This document shows, piece after piece, positions 25,457 to 33,671 of a stretch of 64,000 nt of DNA; the first letter of the stretch is position 1; the number at the start of each line of letters is the position of its first letter. Source of the stretch: Methylobacterium sp. B4 (GTDB lineage: Bacteria; Pseudomonadota; Alphaproteobacteria; Rhizobiales; Beijerinckiaceae); NCBI RefSeq assembly GCF_003201865.1, contig NZ_QJJJ01000002.1, positions 1-64,000 of the forward strand. Direction: 5' to 3'. The notes beneath the pieces are model-generated. The model ran no database searches, was not told the origin of the DNA, and saw only the letters and a program-made list of their open reading frames with translations. The position numbers were made by a program, and so were the translations under genes.

Positions 25457-26281
25457 TCAGCGCGGCGGGTAGGTGTGCTCCTCGGCCGGGAAGCGGCCGG
25501 CCCGAACCTCGTCGGCGTAGGCGCGCACGGCCTCCTCGATATGCGTGCGCAGGGAGCCGAAGCTCTTCACGAATTTCGGCGCCCGGTCGCTGAGGCCCAG
25601 CATGTCCTCCAGCACGAGGATCTGCCCGTCGCAGGCCGCGGTCGCGCCGATACCGATGGTCGCCGCCCGGATCGCCGGATCGGTGGCGATGGCCCGCGCG
25701 ACCGGCTCGACCATGCCCTCGAAGACGATGGCGAAGGCGCCCGCATCGCTGATGGCCCGGGCGTCGGCGCGCAGCCGTGCCTCGTCGCCGGCCCCGTGCC
25801 CCTGCACCTTGAAGCCGCCCATGGTGTTCACGGATTGCGGAGTGAGGCCGATATGGCCCATCACCGGCACGCCGCGCTCGGTCAGGAAGGCGACCGTCTC
25901 GGCGAAGCGCGCGCCACCCTCCAGCTTGACCGCGCCCGCCCCCGTCTCCTTGAGCACGCGGGCGGCGCTGAGGAAGGCCTGCTCGCGGCTCGCCTCGTAG
26001 GAGCCGAACGGCATGTCGACGACGACGAGGGCGCGATGGGTGCCGCGCATCACCGCCTGGGCCTGGAGGATCATCATCTCCAGCGTCACCGGCAGGGTCG
26101 ATTCCATGCCGTGCATGACCATGCCGAGCGAGTCGCCGACCAGCACGAAGTCGCAATAGGCATCGACGATGCCGGCCGTATGGGCGTGGTAGGCGGTCAG
26201 CGCGATGATCTTGCGCCCCTCCGCCTTGCGCTTGATCAGATCCACCGCCTGCAGACGGCGCGTTTGAACGACCTGCGACAT
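25457..26281 (-). CDS. panB: 3-methyl-2-oxobutanoate hydroxymethyltransferase
   Basis: 274-aa Mg-dependent TIM barrel that transfers a hydroxymethyl group from methylene-H4F to alpha-ketoisovalerate, giving ketopantoate for pantothenate and CoA synthesis. Metal and catalytic residues D50 (VGDSLGMV), D89 (DMPFGSY), E121 (KLEGG) and E189 (VFEGM) are all present. It uses the same methylene-H4F pool as the serine cycle. Start [10 protein letters not shown] at 26281; a longer upstream frame is not supported. The RBS is weak. panC is not adjacent. Confidence 0.96.
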   Translation of the reverse strand: MSQVVQTRRLQAVDLIKRKAEGRKIIALTAYHAHTAGIVDAYCDFVLVGDSLGMVMHGMESTLPVTLEMMILQAQAVMRGTHRALVVVDMPFGSYEASREQAFLSAARVLKETGAGAVKLEGGARFAETVAFLTERGVPVMGHIGLTPQSVNTMGGFKVQGHGAGDEARLRADARAISDAGAFAIVFEGMVEPVARAIATDPAIRAATIGIGATAACDGQILVLEDMLGLSDRAPKFVKSFGSLRTHIEEAVRAYADEVRAGRFPAEEHTYPPR

Positions 26282-26698
26282 GGGGTGCGACCCGAAAAGG
26301 CTGGCGTTGCCTGAAGCCCGGCTCCGGCCGGGCGCATCGTGCGGAGACGCCTCTATAAGCCCGTTCACGCCGTCCCGCAGGAGGCATATGGGCTTGATCC
26401 GTTGGATCGTGGAGAGGTGTAACCCGGAGGGGCCTGGCCTGCTCCTGCGGTGACGCCCCACGTTCCTCACGCCACGGCCGCCGGTAAGCGGCGGCCGGGA
26501 TCGTCGGCGCGATGCGATCGGAACGTCCCGCCTGCCCTTTTCGGGCGTTTCCTCCCTAGACTTCGAACCGCCTCCGGGTCCGCCGTTTTTCCGCCACATC
26601 CAGAGCCCTGTCAATGGCTCAGCCTCGACCGGAGGCACTTGAGATTGCAGGAATTTCGGCGACCCGGCGGGGGTCGGGCGAATTATGGCAAAATCGCG
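26282..26698. other. gene-free gap between the thioredoxin gene and panB
   Basis: About 417 bp with no supportable ORF. It contains a GC hairpin GGCCGCCG/CGGCGGCC at 26476-26496 with no T-run, and a less GC-rich patch near 26670-26700 (AATTATGGCAAAATCG). The region should hold the panB promoter and the 3' end of the relay operon. Confidence 0.5.
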
Positions 26699-27091
26699 TC
26701 AGAGGGTCTTTTCGAGAAGCTGCTCGATCCACTCGGGCTGCGTCTCGCCGACGGAGCGGCCGACCTCGGCCCGGCCCTTGTAGACGATCAGGGTGCTCTG
26801 CATCTGCGCGCCGAACCGGCGCACGAGATCCCGCTCGGCGTCGAAGTCGATCGTGAAGACGGCCAGATCCTTGAAGCGCGGCTCGGCGGAGAGCGTCGCG
26901 AGGATCGGCTTCTGCGCCCGGCAGATCGGGCACCAGGGCGCCGAGATCTGCACGAGGATCGGCCGCCCCGCCGCCTGCGCCGCCTCGAAGGCCGCCGCGT
27001 CGTAGGCGACCGGGCCGGCGGCCTGCCCGGAAGCCGGCCAGCCGCCGGCCAGGAGCGCGATCGCGAGAAGGGCCTGTCGGCGGGTCGTCAT
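26699..27091 (-). CDS. periplasmic thioredoxin-like protein of the quinoprotein relay cluster
   Basis: 130-aa exported thioredoxin-fold protein. The signal peptide is MTTRRQALLAIALLAGGWPASGQA, and the redox motif is C-P-I-C in SAPWCPICRAQ, near residue 52. ATG 27091 was chosen because it opens the signal peptide; the RBS is weak. It is the last gene of a four-gene minus-strand operon (metallohydrolase, SoxYZ-like carrier, CxxxCW protein, thioredoxin) with gaps of 40, 11 and 34 bp. It probably keeps the cysteine centres of the neighbours reduced, by analogy with SoxW and DsbD-type systems (inference). Confidence 0.88.
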   Translation of the reverse strand: MTTRRQALLAIALLAGGWPASGQAAGPVAYDAAAFEAAQAAGRPILVQISAPWCPICRAQKPILATLSAEPRFKDLAVFTIDFDAERDLVRRFGAQMQSTLIVYKGRAEVGRSVGETQPEWIEQLLEKTL

Positions 27092-27125
27092 CGGCTCGTT
27101 CTCGCGGCGTCGGTCACAGAGAGCC

Positions 27126-27713
27126 TCAGCGCTGCGCCTCGCGCCCGGCGGTCGCGGCGACCCAGGCCGGATCGGGCTTGGCCACCGCGGTGTCGTGATC
27201 GTCCTGCCAGCCCTCGACACCGAGGGGGAACCAGTGAACGCGGGTGTAGCCCGCCGCGATCAGCCGCTTGCCCGCGTTCCAGCTGCCCCAGCATTCCGGC
27301 CGGCAGAAGGTCACGACCGACTTGGACGGGTCGCCGCCGGTCAGCTCGGCGACGCGGCGGAGGAAGGCGTCCTCCTGGTCCGGCGGGAGCGGGGCGCCCC
27401 CGGCGCCCGGCAACCAGACGGCGCCGGGGATCGAGCGGTGCGTCGGCAGCCAGGGCCGGTCGTCCGGCAGCCCCGCGGGACGGCGGTCGGCGAGCACCAC
27501 GTCGATGAGGACCGGCTTTTCGGGCAGAAGCCCTTCGAGGCCCTTCAGGTCGATGACGGTCGCGCCCTTCAGGGTTGCCGGCGTGTAGCCCCGGGGCGGC
27601 CCCGTATAGAGCCCGTCCGGCTCCGGCACGTTGACCGGGGAATCGGCCGGGCCGGCCGCGCCGAGCAGCAGGCTCAGCGCGGCGAGCGCCGCGGTTCTGG
27701 CGATGAGGCGCAT
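27126..27713 (-). CDS. PQQ-dependent catabolism-associated CXXCW-motif protein (rhodanese-like)
   Basis: 195-aa exported protein of the TIGR03865 type. Signal peptide MRLIARTAALAALSLLLGAAG. The mature domain is rhodanese-like (VLIDVVLADRRP near residue 68) and carries the diagnostic C137-RPE-C141-W142 followed by GSWNAGKRL, where a rhodanese would have its active-site loop. Family knowledge: it is found only in genomes with PQQ-dependent dehydrogenases, near quinoprotein or PQQ genes. Biochemical role unknown. It starts 11 bp after the SoxYZ-like gene stop. Confidence 0.88.
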   Translation of the reverse strand: MRLIARTAALAALSLLLGAAGPADSPVNVPEPDGLYTGPPRGYTPATLKGATVIDLKGLEGLLPEKPVLIDVVLADRRPAGLPDDRPWLPTHRSIPGAVWLPGAGGAPLPPDQEDAFLRRVAELTGGDPSKSVVTFCRPECWGSWNAGKRLIAAGYTRVHWFPLGVEGWQDDHDTAVAKPDPAWVAATAGREAQR

Positions 27714-27724
27714 CCGCTTAGGAC

Positions 27725-28540
27725 TCAGTTACTCGCCGAGGGGAGCTGGAAGGTCTGCTCCCAGCGTCCGCCCTGGTTGTCGGAGGCCGCGACCTTCACC
27801 GGTCCCTTCCCATCCGGCTTGATGGCGAAGTTGATGACCGGGTTCGAAGCGATGGAGATGTCGCCGTCGAGCTGGAATACGAGTTGGTCGCCATGGCTCA
27901 CGGCAAGCTTCTCGATGTAGCGGGCCGGCGTGTAATCGCGGGTGACCTGATTCATCTGCATCCCGGAGAAGTTCGGGTGGCGCACCATCAGGGTCGCCTC
28001 GACCGGCTTGGCCGATTGCGGCTCGCCCGAGAACTTCATGCGCATCTCGCCCATGCCCTTCATGGCCTCCTCGTCGCTCATGCCCATCGGGGCCGAGCAG
28101 CCGCCCGAGGCTTTGACGAACTTGGCCGATTCGAGGAGCTTGCCGTCCTTGGTTTCCACCACCGCGTGGACGTTGGTGTAGTTGTTCACCCGCACCCGCA
28201 GCCTGATCTCGCCGGGATCGGCGGCCGGGCCGAAGGTGAAGTGCGCCGCGTAGGGCGACGGGTTGTCGTCGATGATGAAGTAGAGGCCCTTCACGTTGTC
28301 CTTGTCGGCGAGCGTCAGGCCGATCGGCACCAGAGCGGCATCGAGCGCGCGGGCGGGCGCGTCGATGGTCACGGCGCTCTCGCGCGCCTCGACCTGCCGG
28401 TCGCCGAAGATCGTCTTCTTGATCTCGCTCCAGCGCGCGGCGCGCTCCTCGTCGGTGTCGGTGGCGCCGGCCATCACGTGCGTCGGCGCGAGCGCCGCGG
28501 CCGAGAGGGTGAGGCTGAGGGCGAGCATCAGGCGTTTCAT
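27725..28540 (-). CDS. quinoprotein dehydrogenase-associated SoxYZ-like carrier protein
   Basis: 271-aa exported protein resembling a fusion of the SoxY and SoxZ sulfur carriers. Signal peptide ends ...PTHVMA. The SoxY-like half has FVKASGGCSAPMG near residue 150, corresponding to the GGCG-type swinging-arm region of SoxY but internal. The SoxZ-like half follows (ATLMVRHPNFSGMQMNQVTRDYTPARYIEK). ATG 28540 follows GGAGA. Family knowledge: TIGR04557-type proteins co-occur with quinoprotein relay metallohydrolases. What is carried on the cysteine is not established. Confidence 0.88.
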   Translation of the reverse strand: MKRLMLALSLTLSAAALAPTHVMAGATDTDEERAARWSEIKKTIFGDRQVEARESAVTIDAPARALDAALVPIGLTLADKDNVKGLYFIIDDNPSPYAAHFTFGPAADPGEIRLRVRVNNYTNVHAVVETKDGKLLESAKFVKASGGCSAPMGMSDEEAMKGMGEMRMKFSGEPQSAKPVEATLMVRHPNFSGMQMNQVTRDYTPARYIEKLAVSHGDQLVFQLDGDISIASNPVINFAIKPDGKGPVKVAASDNQGGRWEQTFQLPSASN

Positions 28541-28580
28541 GGTCGGTCTCCTTCCCGGAAGTCCCCGAAGCGTACGGCGG

Positions 28581-29513
28581 TCATTCCCATTCGAGTTCTT
28601 GATAGGCCTGGGTGACGTTGCGGCCGTTGTAAGTGTCGAACAGGGCCCACCTGTCCTTCTCCCCCTGCGCCACCGTGCGCACCGCGCTCTCGATGGGCAC
28701 GCTGTCGGCCACGGCCTTGCGGGTCTCGTCGCGCAGCGCGGAGAGGTAACGCGTGAGGTCGGCAAAAGCGGGTGCGACATCGACCAGGGTCGGGCCGTGG
28801 CCGGGCACGGCCTTGGCCGCGCCCATTCCCTTGAGCCGCTCGATCTCTCCGAGCCAGCCGCGCAGGCTGCCGTCGAGGGAGGGGATGCGGCCGACGAAGA
28901 GCAGGTCGGCGGGAAACAGCAGGCCGCTGCCGGTGTCGAGCATGGAGAGGTCGCAGGAGGTGTGCGCGCTGCCATGGGCGGTGAGCCGCAGGACGCGTCC
29001 GCCGAGGTCGATCTCCGCCCGGTCCTTCACCTCCATGGTCGGGTAGACCACCTCCCCGGCCTTGTCCTCTCCGAGAATCTCGGCGAGGCGCTGGCGGTAG
29101 AACGCGCCGCGGGCGTCGAGTGCACCGCGCAAGGCGGCGTGGCCGACGAAGGTCGGGTTGTCGCCCCGGAAGGCGGCGGCGCCGAACACGTGGTCGGGAT
29201 GGACGTGGGTGAGCATGACGAAGCGGATCGGCTTGTCCGTGCGCTTGGCGATCTCGGCGCGCAGCCATTGCCCATCCGTGAGGCTGCCGCCCGATTCGGT
29301 GACGAGCACACCGTCGCGCCCGACGATGAAGCCGATATTGGCGATTCCATCGGCATTCGCCGGCGTCGCCTCCGCGTCCGGCCCCCGCCGGATGAAGATG
29401 CCCGGTGCGACCTCGTCCATCGACAGGGACTCCGCCGCCAGCCCGAGCCGCGGCAGGCAGCACAGACAGAAGCCGCCGAACAGCGCCGCGCGGCGCGTGG
29501 CGCCGCCGCTCAC
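28581..29513 (-). CDS. quinoprotein relay system zinc metallohydrolase (metallo-beta-lactamase fold)
   Basis: 310-aa exported hydrolase. The Zn motif HVHPDH gives H103, H105, D107 and H108; H184 (SAHTSCD), D203 (FPADLLF) and H239 (PGHGP) complete the two-metal site. I chose the GTG at 29513: GGAGG lies 6 nt upstream and the protein then opens with a twin-Arg signal (MSGGATRRAALFGGFCLCC...LA). Longer in-frame starts would lie upstream of the presumed operator. It is the first gene of the relay operon and divergent from the TetR gene. Related to SoxH-like proteins; substrate unknown, probably a persulfide or thioester on the SoxYZ-like carrier (inference). Confidence 0.88.
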   Translation of the reverse strand: MSGGATRRAALFGGFCLCCLPRLGLAAESLSMDEVAPGIFIRRGPDAEATPANADGIANIGFIVGRDGVLVTESGGSLTDGQWLRAEIAKRTDKPIRFVMLTHVHPDHVFGAAAFRGDNPTFVGHAALRGALDARGAFYRQRLAEILGEDKAGEVVYPTMEVKDRAEIDLGGRVLRLTAHGSAHTSCDLSMLDTGSGLLFPADLLFVGRIPSLDGSLRGWLGEIERLKGMGAAKAVPGHGPTLVDVAPAFADLTRYLSALRDETRKAVADSVPIESAVRTVAQGEKDRWALFDTYNGRNVTQAYQELEWE

Positions 29514-29560
29514 CGCCGGCCTCCGGCGCCCGTCGATCCGAGGCACATCCGTGCCGCCAT
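29510..29560 (-). CDS. possible 16-codon leader ORF overlapping the metallohydrolase start
   Basis: An ATG at 29560 with an excellent GGAGGAA 7 nt upstream opens MAARMCLGSTGAGGRR, whose TGA overlaps the GTG start of the metallohydrolase (GTGA). Its ribosome site is better than the main gene's. It may be a translated leader coupling translation, or simply chance; no homologue is known to me. Confidence 0.35.
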   Translation of the reverse strand: MAARMCLGSTGAGGRR

Positions 29561-29600
29561 CTTCCGTTTCCTCCCGGCGTTTGCCGTTATATTGCAAACC

Positions 29601-29615
29601 ATCTAGTAGGTAGAT
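29601..29615. promoter_or_regulatory. candidate TetR operator between the relay operon and tetR
   Basis: ATCTA-GTAGG-TAGAT is a perfect 5-bp inverted repeat with 5-bp spacer, inside an AT-rich patch (29585-29620) that is the only promoter-like DNA between the divergent genes. Similar CTACCTACTAGAT-type sites precede many alphaproteobacterial TetR genes, as far as I recall. Confidence 0.5.
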
Positions 29616-29697
29616 TTTTGGCACGTCAAGTGCCAGGGTCTCGCAAACCATGGGCTGGTCGCGGTCACGTGATCGGTCCCGGACGAACGGGCAGACG

Positions 29698-30267
29698 ATG
29701 AGAGACACGCGCGCGTCGCTTCTCAGCGAGGCAGAGATCCTGGTGCGCGGCCGGGGCTATTCCGGCTTCAGCTACGCCGACCTCGCCGAGGCGGTGGGCA
29801 TCCGCAAGGCGAGCATCCACCACCATTTCCGCACCAAGGAAGACCTCGCCCGCGCCCTGATCGAGGCCTACGACGCGCGCTACGACGCGGCGCTCGACGA
29901 CATTTCGGGCCGGACCGCCGACGGGGTGGCCCGGATCGAGGCCTATGGCCGGCTCTATCTCGGCGGGGTCGAGCGCGGTCTCGGCTGCCTCTGCGCGGCG
30001 CTCGCCGTCGAATTGGAGACGTTGCCCGAGGCCTTGCGCCGCGCCATCACCGCCTTCTTCGACAAGCACATCGCCTGGCTCGCCGGCGTGCTCGAAGAGG
30101 GACAGATCAACGGCAGCATCCGCGCCGGTCTCGATCCGCAGGCCCATGCCCGCCTGATCGTCGCGGCCCTGGAAGGGGCCCTGCTGCTGGAGCGGTTCCT
30201 GGCGGGACCGGAAGGCTTCGAGCGGACATTGCGGGCGCTGAGCGAGGGGCTGCGGCCGGCCTCCTGA
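29698..30267 (+). CDS. TetR/AcrR-family transcriptional regulator
   Basis: 189-aa repressor. The N-terminal helix-turn-helix is typical: FSYADLAEAVGIRKASIHHHFRTKEDL (residues about 24-50). The ligand-binding half resembles the short TetR proteins with TetR_C_6-like C termini. The start at 29698 is preferred; an ATG at 29650 would add an Arg-rich tail. Divergent from the quinoprotein relay operon with a palindrome between, so it probably represses that operon. The inducer may be a reactive aldehyde or electrophile as for related regulators (inference). Confidence 0.92.
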   Translation: MRDTRASLLSEAEILVRGRGYSGFSYADLAEAVGIRKASIHHHFRTKEDLARALIEAYDARYDAALDDISGRTADGVARIEAYGRLYLGGVERGLGCLCAALAVELETLPEALRRAITAFFDKHIAWLAGVLEEGQINGSIRAGLDPQAHARLIVAALEGALLLERFLAGPEGFERTLRALSEGLRPAS

Positions 30268-30368
30268 TCTCTGCGGAGCCGAGATGCGTCGCGGCGGCCT
30301 TTCACGGCCGCCCGATGATACAATATGACAGGCATCATCTTCCGACCGTACCCGTCCCAGGATCCCGT

Positions 30369-31358
30369 ATGTCCGACGCCTCTCCCCTCGCCGCCGCCTC
30401 CCAGAAGATCCCGGTGACCGTGCTCACCGGCTATCTCGGGGCGGGCAAGACGACGCTGCTCAACCGCATCCTCACCGAGCAGCACGGCAAGCGCTACGCC
30501 GTGATCGTCAACGAGTTCGGCGAGATCGGCATCGACAACGACCTCGTGGTCGGCGCCGACGAGGAAGTGTTCGAGATGAACAACGGCTGCGTCTGCTGCA
30601 CCGTGCGCGGCGACCTGATCCGCATCATGGACGGGCTGGTGAAGCGCCGCGGCAAGTTCGATGCGATCATCGTCGAGACCACGGGGCTCGCCGACCCGGC
30701 TCCCGTCGCCCAGACCTTCTTCGTGGATCAGGATGTCGGCGACGCCGCCCGGCTTGACGCGGTGGTGACGGTGGCCGACGCCAAGTGGCTCAGCGACCGG
30801 CTGGCCGACGCGCCCGAAGCCAAGAACCAGATCGCCTTCGCCGACGTGATCCTGCTCAACAAGGCCGACCTCGTCTCGGGCGGGGATCTCGACCGGGTCG
30901 AGGCTCAGATCCGGGCGATCAACCCCTGGGCCAAGGTCCATCGCACCGAGCGCTGCGCGATCCCGCTCGATCAGGTGCTCGACCGCAATGCCTTCGACCT
31001 TTCGCGCATCCTCGACGTGGAGCCCGACTTCCTCGAGGAGGGCCACCACCATCATCACGACGAGCAGATGCAATCCGTCTCGGCCAAGCTCGACGGTCCG
31101 GTCGACCCGGAAAAGTTCATGCCCTGGATCTCCAACCTGACGCAGGTTCAGGGGCCGGACATCCTGCGCTGCAAGGGCATCGTCGCCTTTCCCGACGAGC
31201 CGAAGCGCTTCGTCTTCCAGGGCGTGCACATGATTCTCGACGGCGACGTTCAGGGTGATTGGGGTGCCGACGAGCCGCGCGTCTCCCGCGTGGTCTTCAT
31301 CGGACGCAACCTCGACCCGGAGGCCATCCGCGAAGGCTTTTTCGCCTGCAAGGCATGA
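30369..31358 (+). CDS. CobW/COG0523-family GTPase (G3E metallochaperone)
   Basis: 329-aa P-loop GTPase. Walker A is GYLGAGKTT (21-29), the CxCC metal site is C74-V-C76-C77 in NNGCVCCTV, the ETTGLADP switch is near residue 103 and NKAD is 164-167. A run of five histidines at 226-230 (EEGHHHHHDE) adds a metal-binding tail before the CobW_C domain. The family delivers Zn, Co or other metals to target enzymes. No Zur site was convincing upstream. The neighbouring Zn metallohydrolase could be a client, but that is conjecture. Confidence 0.92.
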   Translation: MSDASPLAAASQKIPVTVLTGYLGAGKTTLLNRILTEQHGKRYAVIVNEFGEIGIDNDLVVGADEEVFEMNNGCVCCTVRGDLIRIMDGLVKRRGKFDAIIVETTGLADPAPVAQTFFVDQDVGDAARLDAVVTVADAKWLSDRLADAPEAKNQIAFADVILLNKADLVSGGDLDRVEAQIRAINPWAKVHRTERCAIPLDQVLDRNAFDLSRILDVEPDFLEEGHHHHHDEQMQSVSAKLDGPVDPEKFMPWISNLTQVQGPDILRCKGIVAFPDEPKRFVFQGVHMILDGDVQGDWGADEPRVSRVVFIGRNLDPEAIREGFFACKA

Positions 31359-31380
31359 AGCGAGACCATTCGGCGACAGC

Positions 31381-31416
31381 AAAAAAGGGTCGCCCGGACG
31401 GGCGGCCCTTATTTCT
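31381..31416. terminator. bidirectional terminator after the CobW gene
   Basis: AAGGGTCGCCC-GGAC-GGGCGGCCCTT (31385-31410) is an 11-bp stem with one G-U pair, preceded by an A-run and followed by ATTTCTT. It can serve the CobW gene on plus and the small-protein gene on minus. Confidence 0.85.
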
Positions 31417-31464
31417 TGATCCGCGGATCGGAAGGCGGCCGGGACCGAAGTCCCGATCCCGCTC

Positions 31465-31560
31465 TTAGAAATCCAGCAGCACCCCGGCCGAGCCGATGGC
31501 GGCGGCGGCGAGACCGAGCGCGAACACGCCGATCATCGCGTAGGAAATCACCTTCAGCAT
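31465..31560 (-). CDS. 31-aa single-pass membrane peptide
   Basis: MLKVISYAMIGVFALGLAAA and a short tail; almost the whole peptide is one transmembrane helix. ATG 31560 has GAGGGG 6-7 nt upstream, and a terminator stands downstream. It follows the secreted 83-aa protein gene by 31 bp on the same strand. Function unknown; the clean RBS and terminator make it more credible than most ORFs of this size. Confidence 0.55.
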   Translation of the reverse strand: MLKVISYAMIGVFALGLAAAAIGSAGVLLDF

Positions 31561-31591
31561 CGGTGCCCCTCGCGCTTCCGCATCGGGCGCC

Positions 31592-31843
31592 TTAGCAGCG
31601 GCTGCCGCCGGAGGTCTGGCCGTACTGCTGAACCGGGAAGTTCTGCTGGTTGGCATTGCCTTCCGCGGCCGAATTCATCGGGCAGCCGCGATAGATCGGA
31701 GCGCCCGGGCCGGCAAGCGAACCGGTCCACTCGGCGGCGTACGGCGCCGGATGCACATGGGCATTGCTGAAGGCCATGGCAGAGGAAACCGGAGCGACAC
31801 CCAGAACAAGAGCGGCAACGGCGGCGGAAATACGGTTCTTCAA
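31592..31843 (-). CDS. small secreted protein of unknown function
   Basis: 83 aa, probably started by TTG at 31843 (GGAG 6 nt upstream), giving MKNRISAAVAALVLGVAPVSSAMA as signal peptide. The mature part FSNAHVHPAPYAAEW...GSRC has two cysteines (RGCPMN and the final residue), possibly one disulfide. No ATG gives a sensible start. Not recognised as a known family. Confidence 0.5.
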   Translation of the reverse strand: MKNRISAAVAALVLGVAPVSSAMAFSNAHVHPAPYAAEWTGSLAGPGAPIYRGCPMNSAAEGNANQQNFPVQQYGQTSGGSRC

Positions 31844-32336
31844 AGTCTTCTCCGATCCAGTTAGTCGGGCATCCCGGCGATCCGGCCGCCCCTTCGTCTT
31901 CGATGAACTTGATATGGTGCGCCCCTGCCCGCGGCGCCGTGTCGTTGCGCACGCAGCATCGTGGAACGATTCGGACGGCACTCCGAGAGTGCCATGAAGA
32001 GCCGGCATCCCGCCTGAATGCAGGGACAAGACTGCTCTTGAAGAGCGCTTTCCGATGCGGATCTGGACTGTATTCACGAAGCCGTGATCAGGACTTTACA
32101 GTACGCGGAAGGTCGTCGCTGGCGCCGGTCGGGGCACGGCGGGCGAACGGACTCCGGCGACGGCCCCGCCGCCCGCCGAGACGAAAGTCCGATCGCGGGT
32201 CGAGCCGCTCGTTGGTTAAAAGGCAACCTTTCGGTGCTTCGATGGCGCGGTCGAGGGATCGCGATCCCGGTGGCGCCGCTTCCAGCGGTTCCGGCGGGTG
32301 GCGTGTGCGACTCCCCGCCAGAGTTCGAGTTTGCCG
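31844..32336. other. gene-free gap upstream of the O-antigen-ligase gene
   Basis: About 490 bp with no ORF I would defend. It holds a 7-bp hairpin GGCACTC-CGA-GAGTGCC at 31977-31993 and a short inverted repeat AAAGG-CAA-CCTTT at 32219-32231. Promoters for both flanking transcription units should be here. A minus-strand 90-codon ORF at 32074-32346 has no RBS and shadow-like composition. Confidence 0.45.
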
Positions 32337-33671
32337 ATGCCCTCAACGACAGCCGCCTTCCCGGGCGTGCCGGCCGCCGCGGCGCCGTCGCGCTGGCGCG
32401 AGGGCGCCTGGAGCGGCGTCCCCGTCCTCCGGGTCGTCCATGGGCTGGCCGGCGCGCTGCACGCAGCCTTCATCTTCTTCGCCTGCTTCGCCTTCTCGGA
32501 CACCTCGCCCTACGACGTCGTGGCGATCCCGACGATTCTGCTCTGGCTGGCGCTGGGCATCCGGCTGCACCGGGGGGCGATGCCGCTGGTCTTCCTGCTG
32601 CTGATCTATCTCGGCGCAATCGTCGTCGCGCTGGTGCCCTATCTCGACGAGCCGCTGCCGGTGACCTGGACGGTGCAGCTCATCTACCTCGTCGTGACCG
32701 GCATCTTCTTCGCCATGCTCTACGCCGACGACACGCGCGCACGTCTCGAGGTGGCGCTCAAGGCCTACACGGCGAGTTGCGTTCTCTCCGCCTTCCTCGG
32801 CATCGTCGGCTACCTGCAACTCCTGGGCATCGAGGACCTGTTCTATCGCTACGGCCGTGCCTCGGGCACCTTCCAGGACCCGAACGTGTTCGGCTCCTTC
32901 CTCACCCTCGGCGCGCTCTACCTCATGCACGGCCTCCTCTCCGGCTCCAGCCGGCGGCCGTTCCTGGCCCTGACGAGCCTCGTCGTCATCATGGCGGGCA
33001 TCTTCCTGTCCTTCTCCCGTGGCTCCTGGGGCGGTACCGTCGTGGCGGTCGCCGTGATGGTCGGGGCGCTCTACACGACGAGCGGTTCGGGCCGCCTGCG
33101 GCGGCGGATCGTGACCATCGGCCTCGTCACCGCCGGGCTCGGCCTCGCGGCGCTTGCGGGACTGCTCTCCATCGACAGCGTCGCCGAGACCTTCCAGACC
33201 CGCGCCGCCGTCACGCAGGACTACGACGAGGGCGAGACCGGCCGCTTCGGCAACCAAGTCCGCGGCATGGGTCTGCTGCTGGAGCAGCCGCTCGGCATGG
33301 GGCCGCTGCAATGGCGCCTGATCTTCCGGCTTGAGCCGCACAATTCCTATATCGGCAGCTTCGCCAACGGCGGCTGGCTGGCCGGCGCCACCTTCATCGC
33401 CCTGGTCGCGGCAACCTCCTTCGTCGGCTTCCGGCTGATGGCGCGGCCCTCGCCCTACCGGGCCCACGCGCAGATCGTCTTCCCGGCGCTGTTGATGTTC
33501 TTCCTGCAGGCGATGCAGATCGACGTGGAGAAGTGGCGCCACGTCTACATGATGCTGGGCATGGTCTGGGCACTGGAGGCCGCACGCCTGCGCTGGGCCG
33601 GCTCCGCCGAGGCCCGGCTGGCACGGCCGTCGCACGGCGGACCGGGACGGCCGGAGCGGGGCGGGCTATGA
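32337..33671 (+). CDS. O-antigen ligase/polymerase-like membrane protein (Wzy_C family)
   Basis: 444-aa integral membrane protein with about ten to eleven hydrophobic segments. Family markers: DPNVFG (181-186), SFSRGSW (225-231) at the start of the conserved block, a large loop with ETGRFGNQVRG, and PHNSY (334-338). Such proteins join or polymerise surface sugars; no other polysaccharide genes are adjacent, so the product is unknown. The start at 32337 is chosen over a GTG 39 nt earlier. Its stop overlaps the start of the hybrid kinase (ATGA), so the two are co-translated, an unusual pairing. Confidence 0.85.
   Translation: MPSTTAAFPGVPAAAAPSRWREGAWSGVPVLRVVHGLAGALHAAFIFFACFAFSDTSPYDVVAIPTILLWLALGIRLHRGAMPLVFLLLIYLGAIVVALVPYLDEPLPVTWTVQLIYLVVTGIFFAMLYADDTRARLEVALKAYTASCVLSAFLGIVGYLQLLGIEDLFYRYGRASGTFQDPNVFGSFLTLGALYLMHGLLSGSSRRPFLALTSLVVIMAGIFLSFSRGSWGGTVVAVAVMVGALYTTSGSGRLRRRIVTIGLVTAGLGLAALAGLLSIDSVAETFQTRAAVTQDYDEGETGRFGNQVRGMGLLLEQPLGMGPLQWRLIFRLEPHNSYIGSFANGGWLAGATFIALVAATSFVGFRLMARPSPYRAHAQIVFPALLMFFLQAMQIDVEKWRHVYMMLGMVWALEAARLRWAGSAEARLARPSHGGPGRPERGGL

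Noticed and set aside
30311..30339. A Zur box upstream of the CobW GTPase gene (GATGAT...ATCATC, ACAATATGACA)
   Set aside because: The symmetry is only 6 bp with the wrong spacing and the centre does not match the alphaproteobacterial Zur consensus well enough.
32074..32346. A 90-codon minus-strand ORF upstream of the O-antigen-ligase gene
   Set aside because: No RBS, Arg/Pro/Ser-rich noise composition, and it runs over the presumed promoter region.
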